A DNA stretch of 64,000 bases. Origin: Tritrichomonas musculus (Eukaryota; Parabasalia; Tritrichomonadida; Tritrichomonadidae). Positions within the stretch are counted from its first letter, which is position 1; each line of letters begins with the position of its first letter. The stretch is taken from NCBI GenBank assembly GCA_039105265.1, contig JAPFFF010000049.1, positions 310,001 to 374,000 of the forward strand. Reading direction: 5' to 3'. Position numbers and translations under genes: made by a program. The notes beneath the pieces are model-generated. The model saw only the letters and a list, made by a program, of their open reading frames with translations, had not been told where the DNA came from and ran no database searches. Shown here piece by piece: positions 37,993 to 48,600 of this stretch.

Positions 37993-38602
37993 AGTAGTAT
38001 ATACTAGTCGGTTTCCGCGGGGCACAGGCTGCCCACGCGTCAACACGAACTAGTTAAAAAAATAAAAAAAAAAAATAAAAAAGAAAAATAAAAAAAAAAA
38101 AACTTCTTCTTCTTTTCATGTTATCCCACCCACCCACCTCAACGCCTACCATCAATGAAACGGCACAGGTACCCCACCCCACAACCGCCCATCAATGAAA
38201 CGGCACAGGTACCTGCCCCGAGAATCTCGTACCTATTTCTTTCTATATGTAAATGTCATTTGTGCCACTCAAAGGCTTTACTAACGACTATGAGATATTG
38301 AATAGGTACCCCTTTACTATAAGACGTAAGAGTAATCATTTTATATGCAAAGATGCAAAACATATTAAGGGGTATATACGTGTATGTCTAAATGGCGACT
38401 ACTACTTGAAACATGTACTTATAGCAAGACAGTTCATACCTAATGATGACCCACAACATAAAATAGAGGTAGACCATATCAATAGGAATAGGGCTGACTA
38501 CCATCTAAGCAACTTAAGATGGATAACCCCAACTGATAGTAACTATAACAGGGATATGCCCAAAATTATAAATGCGAGGGCAGATTAGATATTTGGTACT
38601 CT
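37993..38602 (+). repeat. Left terminal repeat of Polinton B
   Basis: Matches the solo repeat at 20563-21151 in inverse orientation, from AGTAGTATATACTA (whose inner TAGTATATACTA is a perfect palindrome) through CAACACGAACTAGTTA, an A-rich tract, two 25-bp repeats (38149-38173 and 38189-38213) and the entire HNH gene, to GATTAGATATTTGGTA. The inner border is placed where similarity stops. Confidence 0.75.
38253..38588 (+). CDS. HNH homing endonuclease in terminal repeat (Polinton B)
   Basis: 111 residues, NUMOD4-type N-terminus (D-Y-E-I-L-N-R-Y-P-F-T-I-R-R-K) and HNH core (V-D-H-I-N-R-N-R-A-D...N-L-R-W-I). Lies wholly in the terminal repeat, so a complete element should carry it at both ends. 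One residue different from the solo-repeat copy and roughly half identical to the core of the element A enzyme (11243-11851). Its 3' end overlaps the opposite-strand small gene by 23 bp. Confidence 0.85.
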   Translation: MSFVPLKGFTNDYEILNRYPFTIRRKSNHFICKDAKHIKGYIRVCLNGDYYLKHVLIARQFIPNDDPQHKIEVDHINRNRADYHLSNLRWITPTDSNYNRDMPKIINARAD

Positions 38603-38829
38603 AAGAACTCAAAGGCAAAATGTTCTATTTGGTCGATAAATTCCAAATCACCATCTTTCATAATTACATTAAGAATTTCAGGTTCGAAATACTCAGCAGC
38701 TAACTCTTTTATCTTTTTAATTAAAATACCACATACACCCTCATTAGTCTCACATCTATTTTCATAGAGGTAAGACACTATTTTATAGAGGATATTCATA
38801 CGCTCTTTTATGGTCATGTAATAAGCCAT
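38566..38829 (-). CDS. Small acidic helical protein (Polinton B)
   Basis: 87 residues with ATG start, acidic, predicted all-helical (M-N-I-L-Y-K-I-V-S-Y-L-Y-E-N, E-F-I-D-Q-I-E-H-F-A-F-E-F-L). No family recognised. Its last codons lie in the terminal repeat, overlapping the HNH gene tail to tail. It is the only gene transcribed toward the left end; small size and position suggest a regulatory role, a guess. Confidence 0.5.
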   Translation of the reverse strand: MAYYMTIKERMNILYKIVSYLYENRCETNEGVCGILIKKIKELAAEYFEPEILNVIMKDGDLEFIDQIEHFAFEFLEYQISNLPSHL

Positions 38830-38896
38830 TTATACAGAAATAAAAAAAATGAAATGAACAATAGAAAAATGTTTAGTCATTTCACTTTTTTCTTTG

Positions 38897-39136
38897 ATGA
38901 ATATCGATAAGAAGATACGATTGACCACTGAAATGCTCAACGCTAAAATCATGGATGAAAAGCAAAAGCTTGAAACTTACTTGTTGCTCCAAATTGATCA
39001 ACTCAACCAACGACTTGATGAGGTTCTTAATAGGGTCAACCTGCTATCTTTAAAACTCGATTCTGTCATTGATGACCTTGCAAATATGAAGGTCAACGTT
39101 GATGATATCAACAGCAGCCTTGATAACCTTCATTAA
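38897..39136 (+). CDS. Small coiled-coil protein (Polinton B)
   Basis: About 79 residues from the ATG at 38897. Continuous heptads of L, I and V (L-L-Q-I-D-Q-L-N-Q-R-L-D-E-V-L-N-R-V) predict an uninterrupted coiled coil, as in small trimeric virion or scaffold proteins. It is the first gene of a same-strand run through protease, integrase and ATPase. Base use is less AT-rich than the spacer. No family name can be given. Confidence 0.55.
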   Translation: MNIDKKIRLTTEMLNAKIMDEKQKLETYLLLQIDQLNQRLDEVLNRVNLLSLKLDSVIDDLANMKVNVDDINSSLDNLH

Positions 39137-39177
39137 TAAACAACATCTTCTTCTTCTTTCTTTTATTTGATTTTTAA

Positions 39178-40746
39178 ATGACAAGTGATGTAGGTACACA
39201 AACAAAACCTAACAATAAAATACAACTATTACAAGGTACTATTAAATTTCGACCTAAACTAGTTGATAGAGATGTTGCAAGATTAACAAGAGGTTTGGGT
39301 CAAACTATAAGGAAGTTCTCTAATAATCAAATAAATCTACAAAAATTATATGAGACATATTTAAATACTAGTATAGCTTTTAAAGACGTACTTGAATTTG
39401 CTAATAGACTCAAGAGAGAGAGACCAAGAGCAAAATTTACAGGTTGTGTGTTTGCTATTAAGAAAAATCAAGATGATAAAGATGAACATGGGCATTACAT
39501 AACAGTATTAAAGCCATATCAATATACTCTCCAAGAATCAGATCAAGGTATATTAACAGAGATAAAATTACATTATGATATTATCAATATAAGGATATCT
39601 CGAATGAAGACTGAGGAGGAAAAACAAGCAGCTAGAGAACTGAGAGAGCAGATGAAAGAAAGAACATTGAAAAGTGATAAGAAAGAATATAAAACTAGAG
39701 GTATTCAAACAGATGATATACCAGAATTGGCTCCATTACCCAGACCTCCAACTTTAAATCGAAATGATTATCATCTTAACCTTAGGAAAATCGGTAGGAA
39801 CCGACCCACAAATGTTGAGCCACCAACAAGGGATCAGAATCAAAACAGAATTCAACTTTTACTTCAAAGTAGTACAAATTTAGACGAGGATGATAGACCT
39901 AAGAAAAAATCAAAACAACATAAGAAAAAATCAAAACGACCTCGTTCACCTTCACCTCCACCTCCACCACCTCGTTCACCTCCACCTCCACCACCTCCTC
40001 CTCCTTCATCACCACCTCCACAGTTTCCATCATCACATACCTCTCGAGGTACTAGTCCTCCTCCAAGAGAACCCCGTATGACACCACAGAAGACAGGAGA
40101 GTATACAGTAGACCAAAGACGTCATAAAATTCATGATTGGAGGAGTTTAGTCAATGATGAAAATATAGAAGAAGATGTTATTGATGACTACTTGAAACTT
40201 CTATATAACAAAGGAAAGAGATTGAATAAACAACCTGGTCAAAATGAGGCAGAGTTTGATAAAAAGAAAATATTGGTTTTACCTACTGCATTTTATACCT
40301 TCCTTTCTATAGCATATGAGACTAATGATATGGAAAAAATACATGAACTGATGAAAAGTCCTATCTCAGGTAAACAGTCATTTACACATTTCGATAAAGT
40401 ATTTGTCCCCATTTGCTCAGATGGAGAACATTGGGTTTTATGTATTGTTCGATATCCAAAGAAAATAATCGAATGCTATGACTCTGAGAATAAGTCAATG
40501 GCACCAGAGGTAAAGACACTTAATAAGTGGATCAATATTTCAGGAACAGGTAAGTTAAAAGCAAAATATTATGATGTACCTAGTCAAAGGAATAACAAGG
40601 ATTGTGGAGTGTTTCTAATGGAATCTTGTCGTACCTTTTTGCATGAAGGAGATGGTAAGTTTAAACAACGCAATATGCCAGATATTAGAAAGAGAATACT
40701 TCGAGAACTTCAAAACAATGAATTAGAAACAGGTGTTGTATATTAA
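39178..40746 (+). CDS. Adenain/Ulp1-like cysteine protease with long N-terminal region (Polinton B)
   Basis: 522 residues; the maturation protease (PRO) of Polintons, which cleaves capsid precursors. The C-terminal 150 residues hold the catalytic set: G-E-H-W-V-L (H about 417), C-Y-D-S (acid about 437), P-S-Q-R-N-N-K-D-C-G-V-F (Q about 468, C about 475). The N-terminal 250 residues are charged, with a lysine-rich tract followed by a proline-rich run at about 257-300 that is likely disordered. Two short G-x-Q-T motifs (D-V-G-T-Q-T near residue 4 and R-G-I-Q-T-D near 176) resemble dynein light chain LC8-binding sites; a third is in the gene at 54251. Longer than typical adenovirus-type proteases because of the N-terminal extension. 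Confidence 0.85.
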   Translation: MTSDVGTQTKPNNKIQLLQGTIKFRPKLVDRDVARLTRGLGQTIRKFSNNQINLQKLYETYLNTSIAFKDVLEFANRLKRERPRAKFTGCVFAIKKNQDDKDEHGHYITVLKPYQYTLQESDQGILTEIKLHYDIINIRISRMKTEEEKQAARELREQMKERTLKSDKKEYKTRGIQTDDIPELAPLPRPPTLNRNDYHLNLRKIGRNRPTNVEPPTRDQNQNRIQLLLQSSTNLDEDDRPKKKSKQHKKKSKRPRSPSPPPPPPRSPPPPPPPPPSSPPPQFPSSHTSRGTSPPPREPRMTPQKTGEYTVDQRRHKIHDWRSLVNDENIEEDVIDDYLKLLYNKGKRLNKQPGQNEAEFDKKKILVLPTAFYTFLSIAYETNDMEKIHELMKSPISGKQSFTHFDKVFVPICSDGEHWVLCIVRYPKKIIECYDSENKSMAPEVKTLNKWINISGTGKLKAKYYDVPSQRNNKDCGVFLMESCRTFLHEGDGKFKQRNMPDIRKRILRELQNNELETGVVY

Positions 40747-40770
40747 TAAAGACTTTTTATTCAACTCGAA

Positions 40771-41775
40771 ATGGAATTACCACCAAGTGTTAACACTTTA
40801 TATCCTAATCGAGATAATATAGTTAATGATGGTAATACACCTCTTCCAATCGAAACAGCCTACTTCCTTGAGGATGCTCAACATGATAAAGCTAAGTTTA
40901 ATAGGTATTGGTTTAATTTCCCACCAGAATGGTCAACTGCAAACAAAGGGGAATCTATTGTTGGTGTTCGTTCAGCGCATATCATTAAGAGAAGACGCAA
41001 ATTAGAATTTAATGTGACTATATTTAAAGTTCAAAAATCCTACTTTGTTTTACATGGAGGAAATATAAACGACCCTATTTTAACTCAAGAACTACTTGAT
41101 AAATTCTACCAGGACCAACTCAAAGTAGAATATGAAAAAGAGCCTACTTGGAAATGGATAGCAAATTTTGATGTTATTGATTGGGTGTCAGAGGAAGGGG
41201 ACTTAAGAGGGTTCTTTGATGCTGTCAACACCGCGATGAAATCTTGGATAGCTATGCATGGAGAATATGGACATGCATTTTCCCAAAATGATTCATTAAT
41301 TGCATATCGAGATATACAAACAGATGGATATTATGATAAAGATGGTTTTCATGAAATTATATATACTAAAAATAATGATAATATAGAGGAAGATTCAAGC
41401 CAATTTATCAATTTTTTCCAAATTGGTGATTGGAATGAGGACTTTGCAGATGTGTTTAATATAGGCACAGGAGCTTATCAAAATAACCCTAAGAAGTATT
41501 CAACTTTAAGTAAGAGGTTGGTATTTGATAATGTATGGGACAGACATCCATGTAAAATATATTCATCTATTGGTGAACAAGCATTACATAACTATATTGG
41601 AGATAGTGATGTTGAATATAGTCCGATTAAGTACTTCAAGTTAAACTCAATGGACCAAAGGTTTTGGATAGACTTCTATAGTGATGCACATTATAATTGT
41701 CCAACCAAACTACCTCCTAAAGATTCATTTGTTATCGAAATGCAATTCCTTCAATACGATAAGATGTTTATTTAA
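40771..41775 (+). CDS. Conserved Polinton protein, possibly jelly-roll (Polinton B)
   Basis: 334 residues, between protease and integrase. Tryptophan- and aromatic-rich (F-N-R-Y-W-F-N-F-P-P-E-W, P-T-W-K-W-I-A-N-F-D-V-I-D-W), with alternating beta patterns and a C-terminal strand set (D-Q-R-F-W-I-D-F-Y-S...S-F-V-I-E-M-Q-F-L) like those closing virion jelly rolls. I suspect a structural protein; the penton-like gene at 61226 is a better penton candidate. Only 24 bases separate it from the protease and 6 from the integrase, so co-expression is likely. Confidence 0.5.
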   Translation: MELPPSVNTLYPNRDNIVNDGNTPLPIETAYFLEDAQHDKAKFNRYWFNFPPEWSTANKGESIVGVRSAHIIKRRRKLEFNVTIFKVQKSYFVLHGGNINDPILTQELLDKFYQDQLKVEYEKEPTWKWIANFDVIDWVSEEGDLRGFFDAVNTAMKSWIAMHGEYGHAFSQNDSLIAYRDIQTDGYYDKDGFHEIIYTKNNDNIEEDSSQFINFFQIGDWNEDFADVFNIGTGAYQNNPKKYSTLSKRLVFDNVWDRHPCKIYSSIGEQALHNYIGDSDVEYSPIKYFKLNSMDQRFWIDFYSDAHYNCPTKLPPKDSFVIEMQFLQYDKMFI

Positions 41776-41781
41776 AAATAA

Positions 41782-42936
41782 ATGAGTAAAGAAGAACCAA
41801 GCCCATATGAAAAATTATACAACAAAGCTAAATGGAAGACCTTGGACAAATACCTTAGCATGGCAAAACAAGAGAATCTAAATGAAGAAGAAGCAAAGAA
41901 ATACTTTGATGAAAGAGTAGTACATGATAAGAGAGTACCTAAAGCACAATTTATACCTATTGTATCCAAACATCCTCATGGTTATCAAATGGATACCTTC
42001 ATTAATAATAAAGAGGCAGGTGGGTTGAATTATCTAATGTTCATCAATATCAACACCAGAAAAGCATATGCATATCCTATGAATGGTAAAGGAGCAAGAG
42101 AAGTATTAACAGCACTTCATAAATTTGTTAATGATGTACCTCATGTATATTCGATAACAAGTGATGAGGATGCAGCATATTTATCATCAACAGTCTTAGA
42201 CTTCATGAGAGAGAAGAACATAAAATACCGAACAACAACTGAGAATAACCATAATGTACTTGGCATTATTAATAGGTTTATGAGAACCATAAGAGATGCT
42301 ATTGGTGAAAATAGGTTTATTCAACCAAAGGAGATGCATGATTTGGTCAACATATATAACAACTCTCCTCATAGGTCTTTAGATAATAAAGCACCTAATG
42401 ATATTACTCCAGAGGATGAAATAAAGTACATACAAAAGAATGCACGCATTAATCCATACCATTTTAATCCAGGTGAGAAGGTCAGGTTAGTACTCGAAAA
42501 AGAACCATTTGGTAAAAGAAGAAGTAATTTGTCCAATGAGTCTTATATAGTTGACTCACAAAAAGGTAACCAGTTTGTGGTCAAGTCCAAAGATGGTTCA
42601 ACTAGTTCATTCCCTGGATATAGGTTGTTAAGGACAAGAGACAAAAGGATTAAAGTAGCTGAAAGACTAAATGAAGGTAAAGAAGGTATTATTGAAAAAA
42701 TATATAACTTTGATGAAGATACTGGTAAGTATGATTTAAAATGGGAAGGAGTCGAAGGTGATGATGCCTTTGCTAGACAAACTATTAGAGATGTAAGGAG
42801 AGGTAATCCATTAGTACTTGGTACAGCAGAAAGACAATATTGGTTGGAACAAAAGAAAAATTATGAACGACAAATTAAAGCAGGTCAAAAGGTTGAGGGC
42901 AAACCAATACCAGATAAAATTATGAAATACATTTAA
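41782..42936 (+). CDS. Polinton integrase with C-terminal chromodomain-like module (Polinton B)
   Basis: 384 residues, rve-superfamily integrase. Core motifs: G-Y-Q-M-D-T-F (first acid, about 70), V-Y-S-I-T-S-D-E-D-A-A-Y (second, about 130), N-N-H-N-V-L-G-I-I (about 157) and N-N-S-P-H-R-S-L (about 194). Residues 230-290 resemble an SH3-like DNA-binding fold; 295-335 (Y-N-F-D-E-D-T-G-K-Y-D-L-K-W-E-G) resemble a chromodomain, known from other Polinton integrases and thought to guide integration to particular chromatin. Confidence 0.85.
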   Translation: MSKEEPSPYEKLYNKAKWKTLDKYLSMAKQENLNEEEAKKYFDERVVHDKRVPKAQFIPIVSKHPHGYQMDTFINNKEAGGLNYLMFININTRKAYAYPMNGKGAREVLTALHKFVNDVPHVYSITSDEDAAYLSSTVLDFMREKNIKYRTTTENNHNVLGIINRFMRTIRDAIGENRFIQPKEMHDLVNIYNNSPHRSLDNKAPNDITPEDEIKYIQKNARINPYHFNPGEKVRLVLEKEPFGKRRSNLSNESYIVDSQKGNQFVVKSKDGSTSSFPGYRLLRTRDKRIKVAERLNEGKEGIIEKIYNFDEDTGKYDLKWEGVEGDDAFARQTIRDVRRGNPLVLGTAERQYWLEQKKNYERQIKAGQKVEGKPIPDKIMKYI

Positions 42937-42946
42937 AAATTTGTAA

Positions 42947-43585
42947 ATGGATGAACCCCCAAGTGCAGAACTAATAAATAAAGTAGAAACATTGATTAAA
43001 GAGACCTTACGGAAGAACATGAAAGAGATAGATGGTGCTTTGATTAAACCATTATCACCTGATTATCCTTTTAGCACAAATGGTATATACTTTTTAATTG
43101 GTAAACCAGGTGCTGGTAAAAGTTTTTGGATATGGAGACATATTATGATAACAGAGAGGTTGTTTAAACATCCATACTACCAAAAGATAATATTTTGCTC
43201 AAGCTCTGGTAAAATGGATAAAACAGCTGAAACACTTAATAAACAGATACAATCAAGAATCGATTATGTAAAGGAAAGAGAATTAATGAGTTATCTTAAA
43301 AGACATCTTCGAAGAAAGATAAAGTATTATGCTATTGTCAAATATGTATTATCTCGAATGAAAGAGACCAATGACGAAATGAGGAGGCTCATTGAGAAGC
43401 ATCATTTAAATGAGCTTAATGATAAAATAATATATATAGCCAATAAGTTAGTCAAGTATGAAACATCATCATATCCATATAACACATTATTGATACTAGA
43501 TGATTGTGCAGGTAGTGATTTATTAAAGAATGGTAATAGTGAATTTATCAAGTTGTTAACCAAGACAAGACACTATAATTTAACA
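42947..43585 (+). CDS. Packaging ATPase, 5' part, interrupted by hAT insertion (Polinton B)
   Basis: The A32/FtsK-like ATPase that drives genome packaging in Polintons and related viruses. Walker A is G-K-P-G-A-G-K-S at residues 52-59; Walker B is T-L-L-I-L-D-D-C-A-G near 183; the arginine-containing T-K-T-R-H-Y segment follows. The hAT transposon at 43586-50288 splits the gene, and its target duplication occupies 43578-43585. The other part lies at 50303-50524. Confidence 0.85.
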
Positions 43586-43821
43586 CAGTGCTTGCCCTTT
43601 TGATATTTGATATATCAATTTTTTGGTATTAAATAAATGTAACCATAATATCGTGAAATTTTATAAATATTTCCAATTTAATTCTTAAGTTAAATAAACT
43701 TAAAATCAAATGGCAGACGGTAGTTTTTTCTCTCAATTTTAATTGACAAAAAAAATATGTTTCAAATCATATTTGATTTTAAATTTTCACACAAAAATTT
43801 ATTCATCTATATATTATTTCA

Positions 43822-44053
43822 ATGATAAAAAATTATATAGAAAAAAATGATCCTAAACATGGCATTACACTTTTTAGCCATGAACAATTAATAAAAGTTC
43901 TACAAGCCAACACAAAAGATTGCCCAGTTGAGTTTTATGCAAAATGACGTATTATTTTTGAAGAAGATATTATTTAATTTGGTCAACCAAATAGAGAACA
44001 AATAGGAAAGGATGTAATGACTTTTCGAACAAAGAACTGCAGTTTGTATTAGA
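43822..44053 (+). pseudogene. Decayed reading frame inside the hAT left arm
   Basis: A frame starting M-I-K-N-Y-I-E-K-N-D-P-K-H-G has coding-like composition (H-E-Q-L-I-K-V-L-Q-A-N-T-K-D) for about 77 codons but is crossed by two stop codons. Less AT-rich than its surroundings. No family recognised; it may be a captured host fragment. Confidence 0.35.
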
Positions 44054-44162
44054 AATCATGAAGCTTATCTGAGAAAAAAAATAGATTTATTATTTTTCGA
44101 AGATATACAATTGTTAACTTTTTGAATAAAAATATTTTAATTTTTTCACTTTTTGAAGCAGA

Positions 44163-44281
44163 TCAAAAATCGGACGATTTTTCAATGTAAAAGTGTGAAT
44201 TTTGAATTAAAATTTTTGAGTTTTTTCTTTATTTTTAAAATTTTATATTCAAATTTATTCAATTCACCGTCCGACTTTTGA
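44163..44281. repeat. Small inverted repeat
   Basis: TCAAAAATCGGACG at 44163-44176 pairs with CGTCCGACTTTTGA at 44268-44281, one mismatch. About 120 bp in all; probably a miniature transposon remnant in the hAT arm. Confidence 0.55.
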
Positions 44282-44293
44282 CTTCCAGTTTAT

Positions 44294-45043
44294 AGAGTAG
44301 ATGACACTCTCTCAAATATTGATCGTTTAGGCCCCATCTCAAAAAGTTTAAATACAATTAAAATCAACATATATCTTCATGATCATATTATAAATAGCTT
44401 TTATAAATTAAAATCAAAATAACTTATAAAGTTAAATAAAACCCACAATAGTAATTATTAGCTTTTAATAACTTTTTAACATTCACACTAATTATTTAAA
44501 ATTTATTCTTAATTTTTATTAAAAACATGTTTAGAGATTTAGATAAATATTTTTTTACATTCTTGCTAATCAATAGCATAATTATAAAAAAATATATTAT
44601 TTTTTTAAAAAAAATGACTAAATTACCTAAATAGAAAAGAATATAACTCTTTTTGCAGCTATAAAACTGTTTTTCGTTAACAATGATGTATTTTATTTCT
44701 TTTCAATTATGATATGCTCATTTTTTTCATTAAAATATTTGATATAATCAATAATCAAATATTGCGTCATAAGAAAAATTTTGAATAATGTATATAATAT
44801 ATTTGTTGATAATATTGTTCAAATTTGTCCAAAAATTTGAGGAAACTCATTTTAATCTCATCTCAATATTTGATAAAATTATGAATCTATTTAATACTTA
44901 ATTGTAAAAGCGCAGCAATAAAGCATGAATTTTATTATGAATTAAATCTTATTTAGAATAATCATTTTTATGTTGAATTATTTGATTTTGACATTCCACT
45001 TTTTCAATGTGGTCCCCGCATATTTACGAGTGTCATCTACTCT
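44294..45043. mobile_element. 750-bp miniature transposon nested in hAT
   Basis: Perfect 16-bp inverted ends AGAGTAGATGACACTC. Interior AT-rich and non-coding. Both sides are T/A-rich so the target duplication cannot be read with certainty. Nested in the hAT element, which is itself nested in the Polinton: three levels. Confidence 0.7.
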
Positions 45044-45175
45044 TTAAATATCTAATTTGTTTTAAATTTGACATAATATTTTAATATAAATTATATAACA
45101 ACCTTACATTTCTCATTTAATCTCTAATATTCAATCACACTCAATCTCTTAATATCTAATTCAAATATACTTTAT

Positions 45176-45425
45176 TTCTTCTTTCGAATTATATTATTAT
45201 ATAATCTTTCATTTAATCACATTTAATATAATCTTTTCATGAAATCTTATGATTTTTCATTCAACATCATTATATATCTTCTTTCTAATCATATTTCATT
45301 TTATCACATTTAATATAATCTTTTTCATCAAATCTCATTATACTCCATTCAACATCATTATAAATCTTCTTTCTAATCGTATTTCATTATATCACATTTA
45401 ATATAATCTTTTTCATAAAATCTGA
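45176..45425. repeat. Tandem repeat, about 88-100 bp unit, three copies
   Basis: Copies begin near 45176, 45276 and 45364, each with ATCTTCTTTCTAATC, TTTCATT-TATCACATTTAA and TATAATCTTTTTCAT, then ATTCAACATCATTATA. The first copy is more diverged. Non-coding, 3' of the transposase gene. Confidence 0.7.
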
Positions 45426-45628
45426 TCAAACTTTAGTTAACATTATATTTCATTTAGTTGCATCATATATCATTCGATTTCATCTTATTCTATATTATAA
45501 ATATTTGAAAATTCAATTTATTACTCAAAAAAATCAAAATATATGAAATTTTTATAAAATTAAATTTTTCACCATGCTACAATAGTAATCCATTTCATCT
45601 TAAAACTTTAAGTTTAAAAAAGACCAAT

Positions 45629-48600
45629 CTATTCTTTGTGGTTTGGGTGCTGCCACATTGTAACTGCAAAATCTGATTCTGATTTAATTTTTTTCATCTG
45701 TTCACTTTCGATATGTAACTCTTGCATCATAGTTTTTTGTTTAACGCAATTTCTTCTATCTGTAAATCGCCATTTTAACTTTGAAAATGCTCTTTCTGCA
45801 TCAACTTCTGATGCAGATATAGCATACAATCTTGTAGCAATTTCAGCTAAAATTGAAAAACTTTTATCATAATATTTAAAACCTCTTAAAGTTGACCAAA
45901 AATTTGAATATTTTGAATTCTTTGAAATTGCACCTGGCTTTTTTAATTTAATTACATGAAAAGGTAATGTAATTAAGTCATGTAATTCATGTGTTACTTG
46001 AATAGCTTCTTCTTCTGATAGAGAAAGATAACATGCATATCTCATTATTAAGTCTTCAATATTTGACCATTCTAAGGCTAATTTCCTATTTTCGTAATAA
46101 CAATTTTCTTTTTCATCAGAATTATTGTCATTTTGATTTTTTTGACTATTTTTATCTTCAGAAGTTTTTTCATTTTGATTTGCCTGACCATTTTTATTTT
46201 CAGAAGCTTGCTCATTTTGATTTTCTTGATTGTTTTTTTCTTTAGAAAGCTTGTTGATTTCCTCATTTGCATAATTTATTTTAATTTTTTTCAGTGTTAT
46301 TTTATCATTATCAAATGAATCATTATTTTGTTCATCATCATCTGAATTTTCATCATCTGAGATTTCATCATTTATTAATTCTTCTTCTTCATTCTTTTCT
46401 TCTTTTTTTTCATTTTCATCATCTGAATAGTTAAGTTCCAGTATATCTTCTTCTTCAATAATGGTTTTATCTGAATTTGTTTCTTCAATACTATCAATTT
46501 TAACAACATTGATTTTAGTAGTTTCTTCACACCAAAATTCGTTAAGCTTTGAAATTGTAGATGGTATGTCAATTGTTTGGATAACCGTTTTTATAAAAGT
46601 AAATTTTTCAAATTCTTTGAGTTTTGTATCAAGTGGTATTTCAATTTTTTGAAGATATCGGCAGTTGTAAAATGAGCCTTCACCTACGGCAGCAACATTT
46701 TTTGGAATAGCAATACTCTTAATCAAAGATTCTGAAAAAGCATATGTTGCAATTCTCTTTATAAATGAAGGTATTATTATATTCATAGCATCTCTCCTTA
46801 CAAAATGAACTGTATCATAATCTTCATCATTACTTTTGCCAGTGATAATTGTATTATTAAGATATGCATATTTTGGATTATTTGGTGAAATTAAAACATT
46901 TGTTAATCTTGATGTTCCTCGACACCAGCCTTCTTCAAGGAATATAAGGGAAGAAGGAATAGAAATGAATTCAATTAATGAATTAATAAATGCATCCTTT
47001 TCGATTGTGACAACTTTAGAGTCAGAAGGAAATTGTATTGATTTAATATTTGATTTTTCAAATGACCTGCTGTTAATCGCTATAACAGCAAATTCCTTAT
47101 CATTATGCACAATGAATTGTGGTATAAAAACTTCGCCATATACTTTTTCATTATCAATGACACATGCAGTTTTGTATTGTTTATTTAAATTATATATAAT
47201 ATTTTCATCTTTAACTATTTCATCTTGTAAATCTTCTTCTTCTGTTTGATTTTCATCTCTGTTTGAAGAAATGAGATTAATTGTATTTGGCAATTCATCA
47301 TTTTCATCGAAATCTTCATCTGATTTTGAATCAATTCGGAAATAGTTATAAATATCTGACTGTTTTTTATTTGAATTTTTTTTATTATTTGAATTATTTT
47401 TACTATTGGAATTCTTCTTTTTTTGAAATTGTTTGGTAGAAAATGCTCGACTTAATTCAGTTAAGGCATTTTTATACTCGTTTTTTTTATATTCGTCGAT
47501 TGAAATATATCTGTTTTGTTCAGCGATTTCAATTGATAATTTATCTTTTATGCAATGAAAATAATCATTATAATCTTCAGAAATATTAAAATCTGAATTT
47601 GAATTTCCCATAATTCTCCTATATCGAACAATACCATCAGGATGAAATAAAGAAGCCAAATTATATAATTGGATGTTTTCGTTTAAAATTAACCTTTTTT
47701 TTATAAATTTGTATAAATCATTTCCATCATCAGATAATTTAAATTTTTGAATGTTTTTTTTGATTTTATTTAAAAAATATTCGATAACAATTATTGATTC
47801 TACACAAGATATGTTTTCATTTTGCATATAGTCAACCAAACTTGCAAAATGAAACAGTAATGGATAAACTTTTAGAAAGCCTATAGAGAATATATATTTA
47901 ATATCATTTCTTATCTCAAACAAAAGTTTTATTTCTTTTTTATTGGCATTCTTAATCAGATTTAAAATATCTTTTCTCAAATAAAAAACACATTCTAACG
48001 CGCGAAAAGCAGAATTCCATCTAGTTATACATAATTTTGGTATTTTCCTTGAAATTTTTTGTGAAAAAATATTTTTGTTTAAAACTTTTAAAATGTTTCT
48101 TATTGAAATTTCATATTTTGTAAATTTTCCTTTGGTTTTGATCCAATCCTTATAAGCAAGGTTTAACAAATGCAAACAACAACGAAAATGAATAATATTA
48201 TTCATATTCGAAAAGTAGTTTTGCAAAGAATCTTTGCTATCTTGATTTAATGCCATTATTTGAGTTGGCAAATTATCAGTTGTTAAACCTACTATATTAA
48301 TCTGGTTTTCTCTAGCTTTTTCTATTTTTTGCTTAACGATTTCTCGATACATCTCCAAATTACCATTAAAATTTAATTCAATATCGAATAAAAAAGTGTC
48401 ATGTAAACGACTTTTTGCGGTTAAAACAAATACCAATACTTCTTTATCATTTATTAATGAAGCGTCAATTTGGAATGATGCATAAGCTCCTTTAAAAGGA
48501 GCAATATTACTAAAAAAATAATCATTTCCAACTTTTCCTAGTAATTTTTTTGATACTTTTACTCCTTTACAAATTTCGGTGAAGTTTTCAACAGAAATAT

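Noticed and set aside
21151-37993. One 17-kb Polinton bounded by the two terminal repeats
   Set aside because: The outer tips of the two repeats face each other across this interval, so it lies outside both, and it contains no Polinton gene.
46033-47249. Plus-strand frames opposite the hAT transposase
   Set aside because: Runs of F, L and I reflect the complement of lysine/glutamate-rich codons; the minus-strand frame is 1198 codons and carries motifs.
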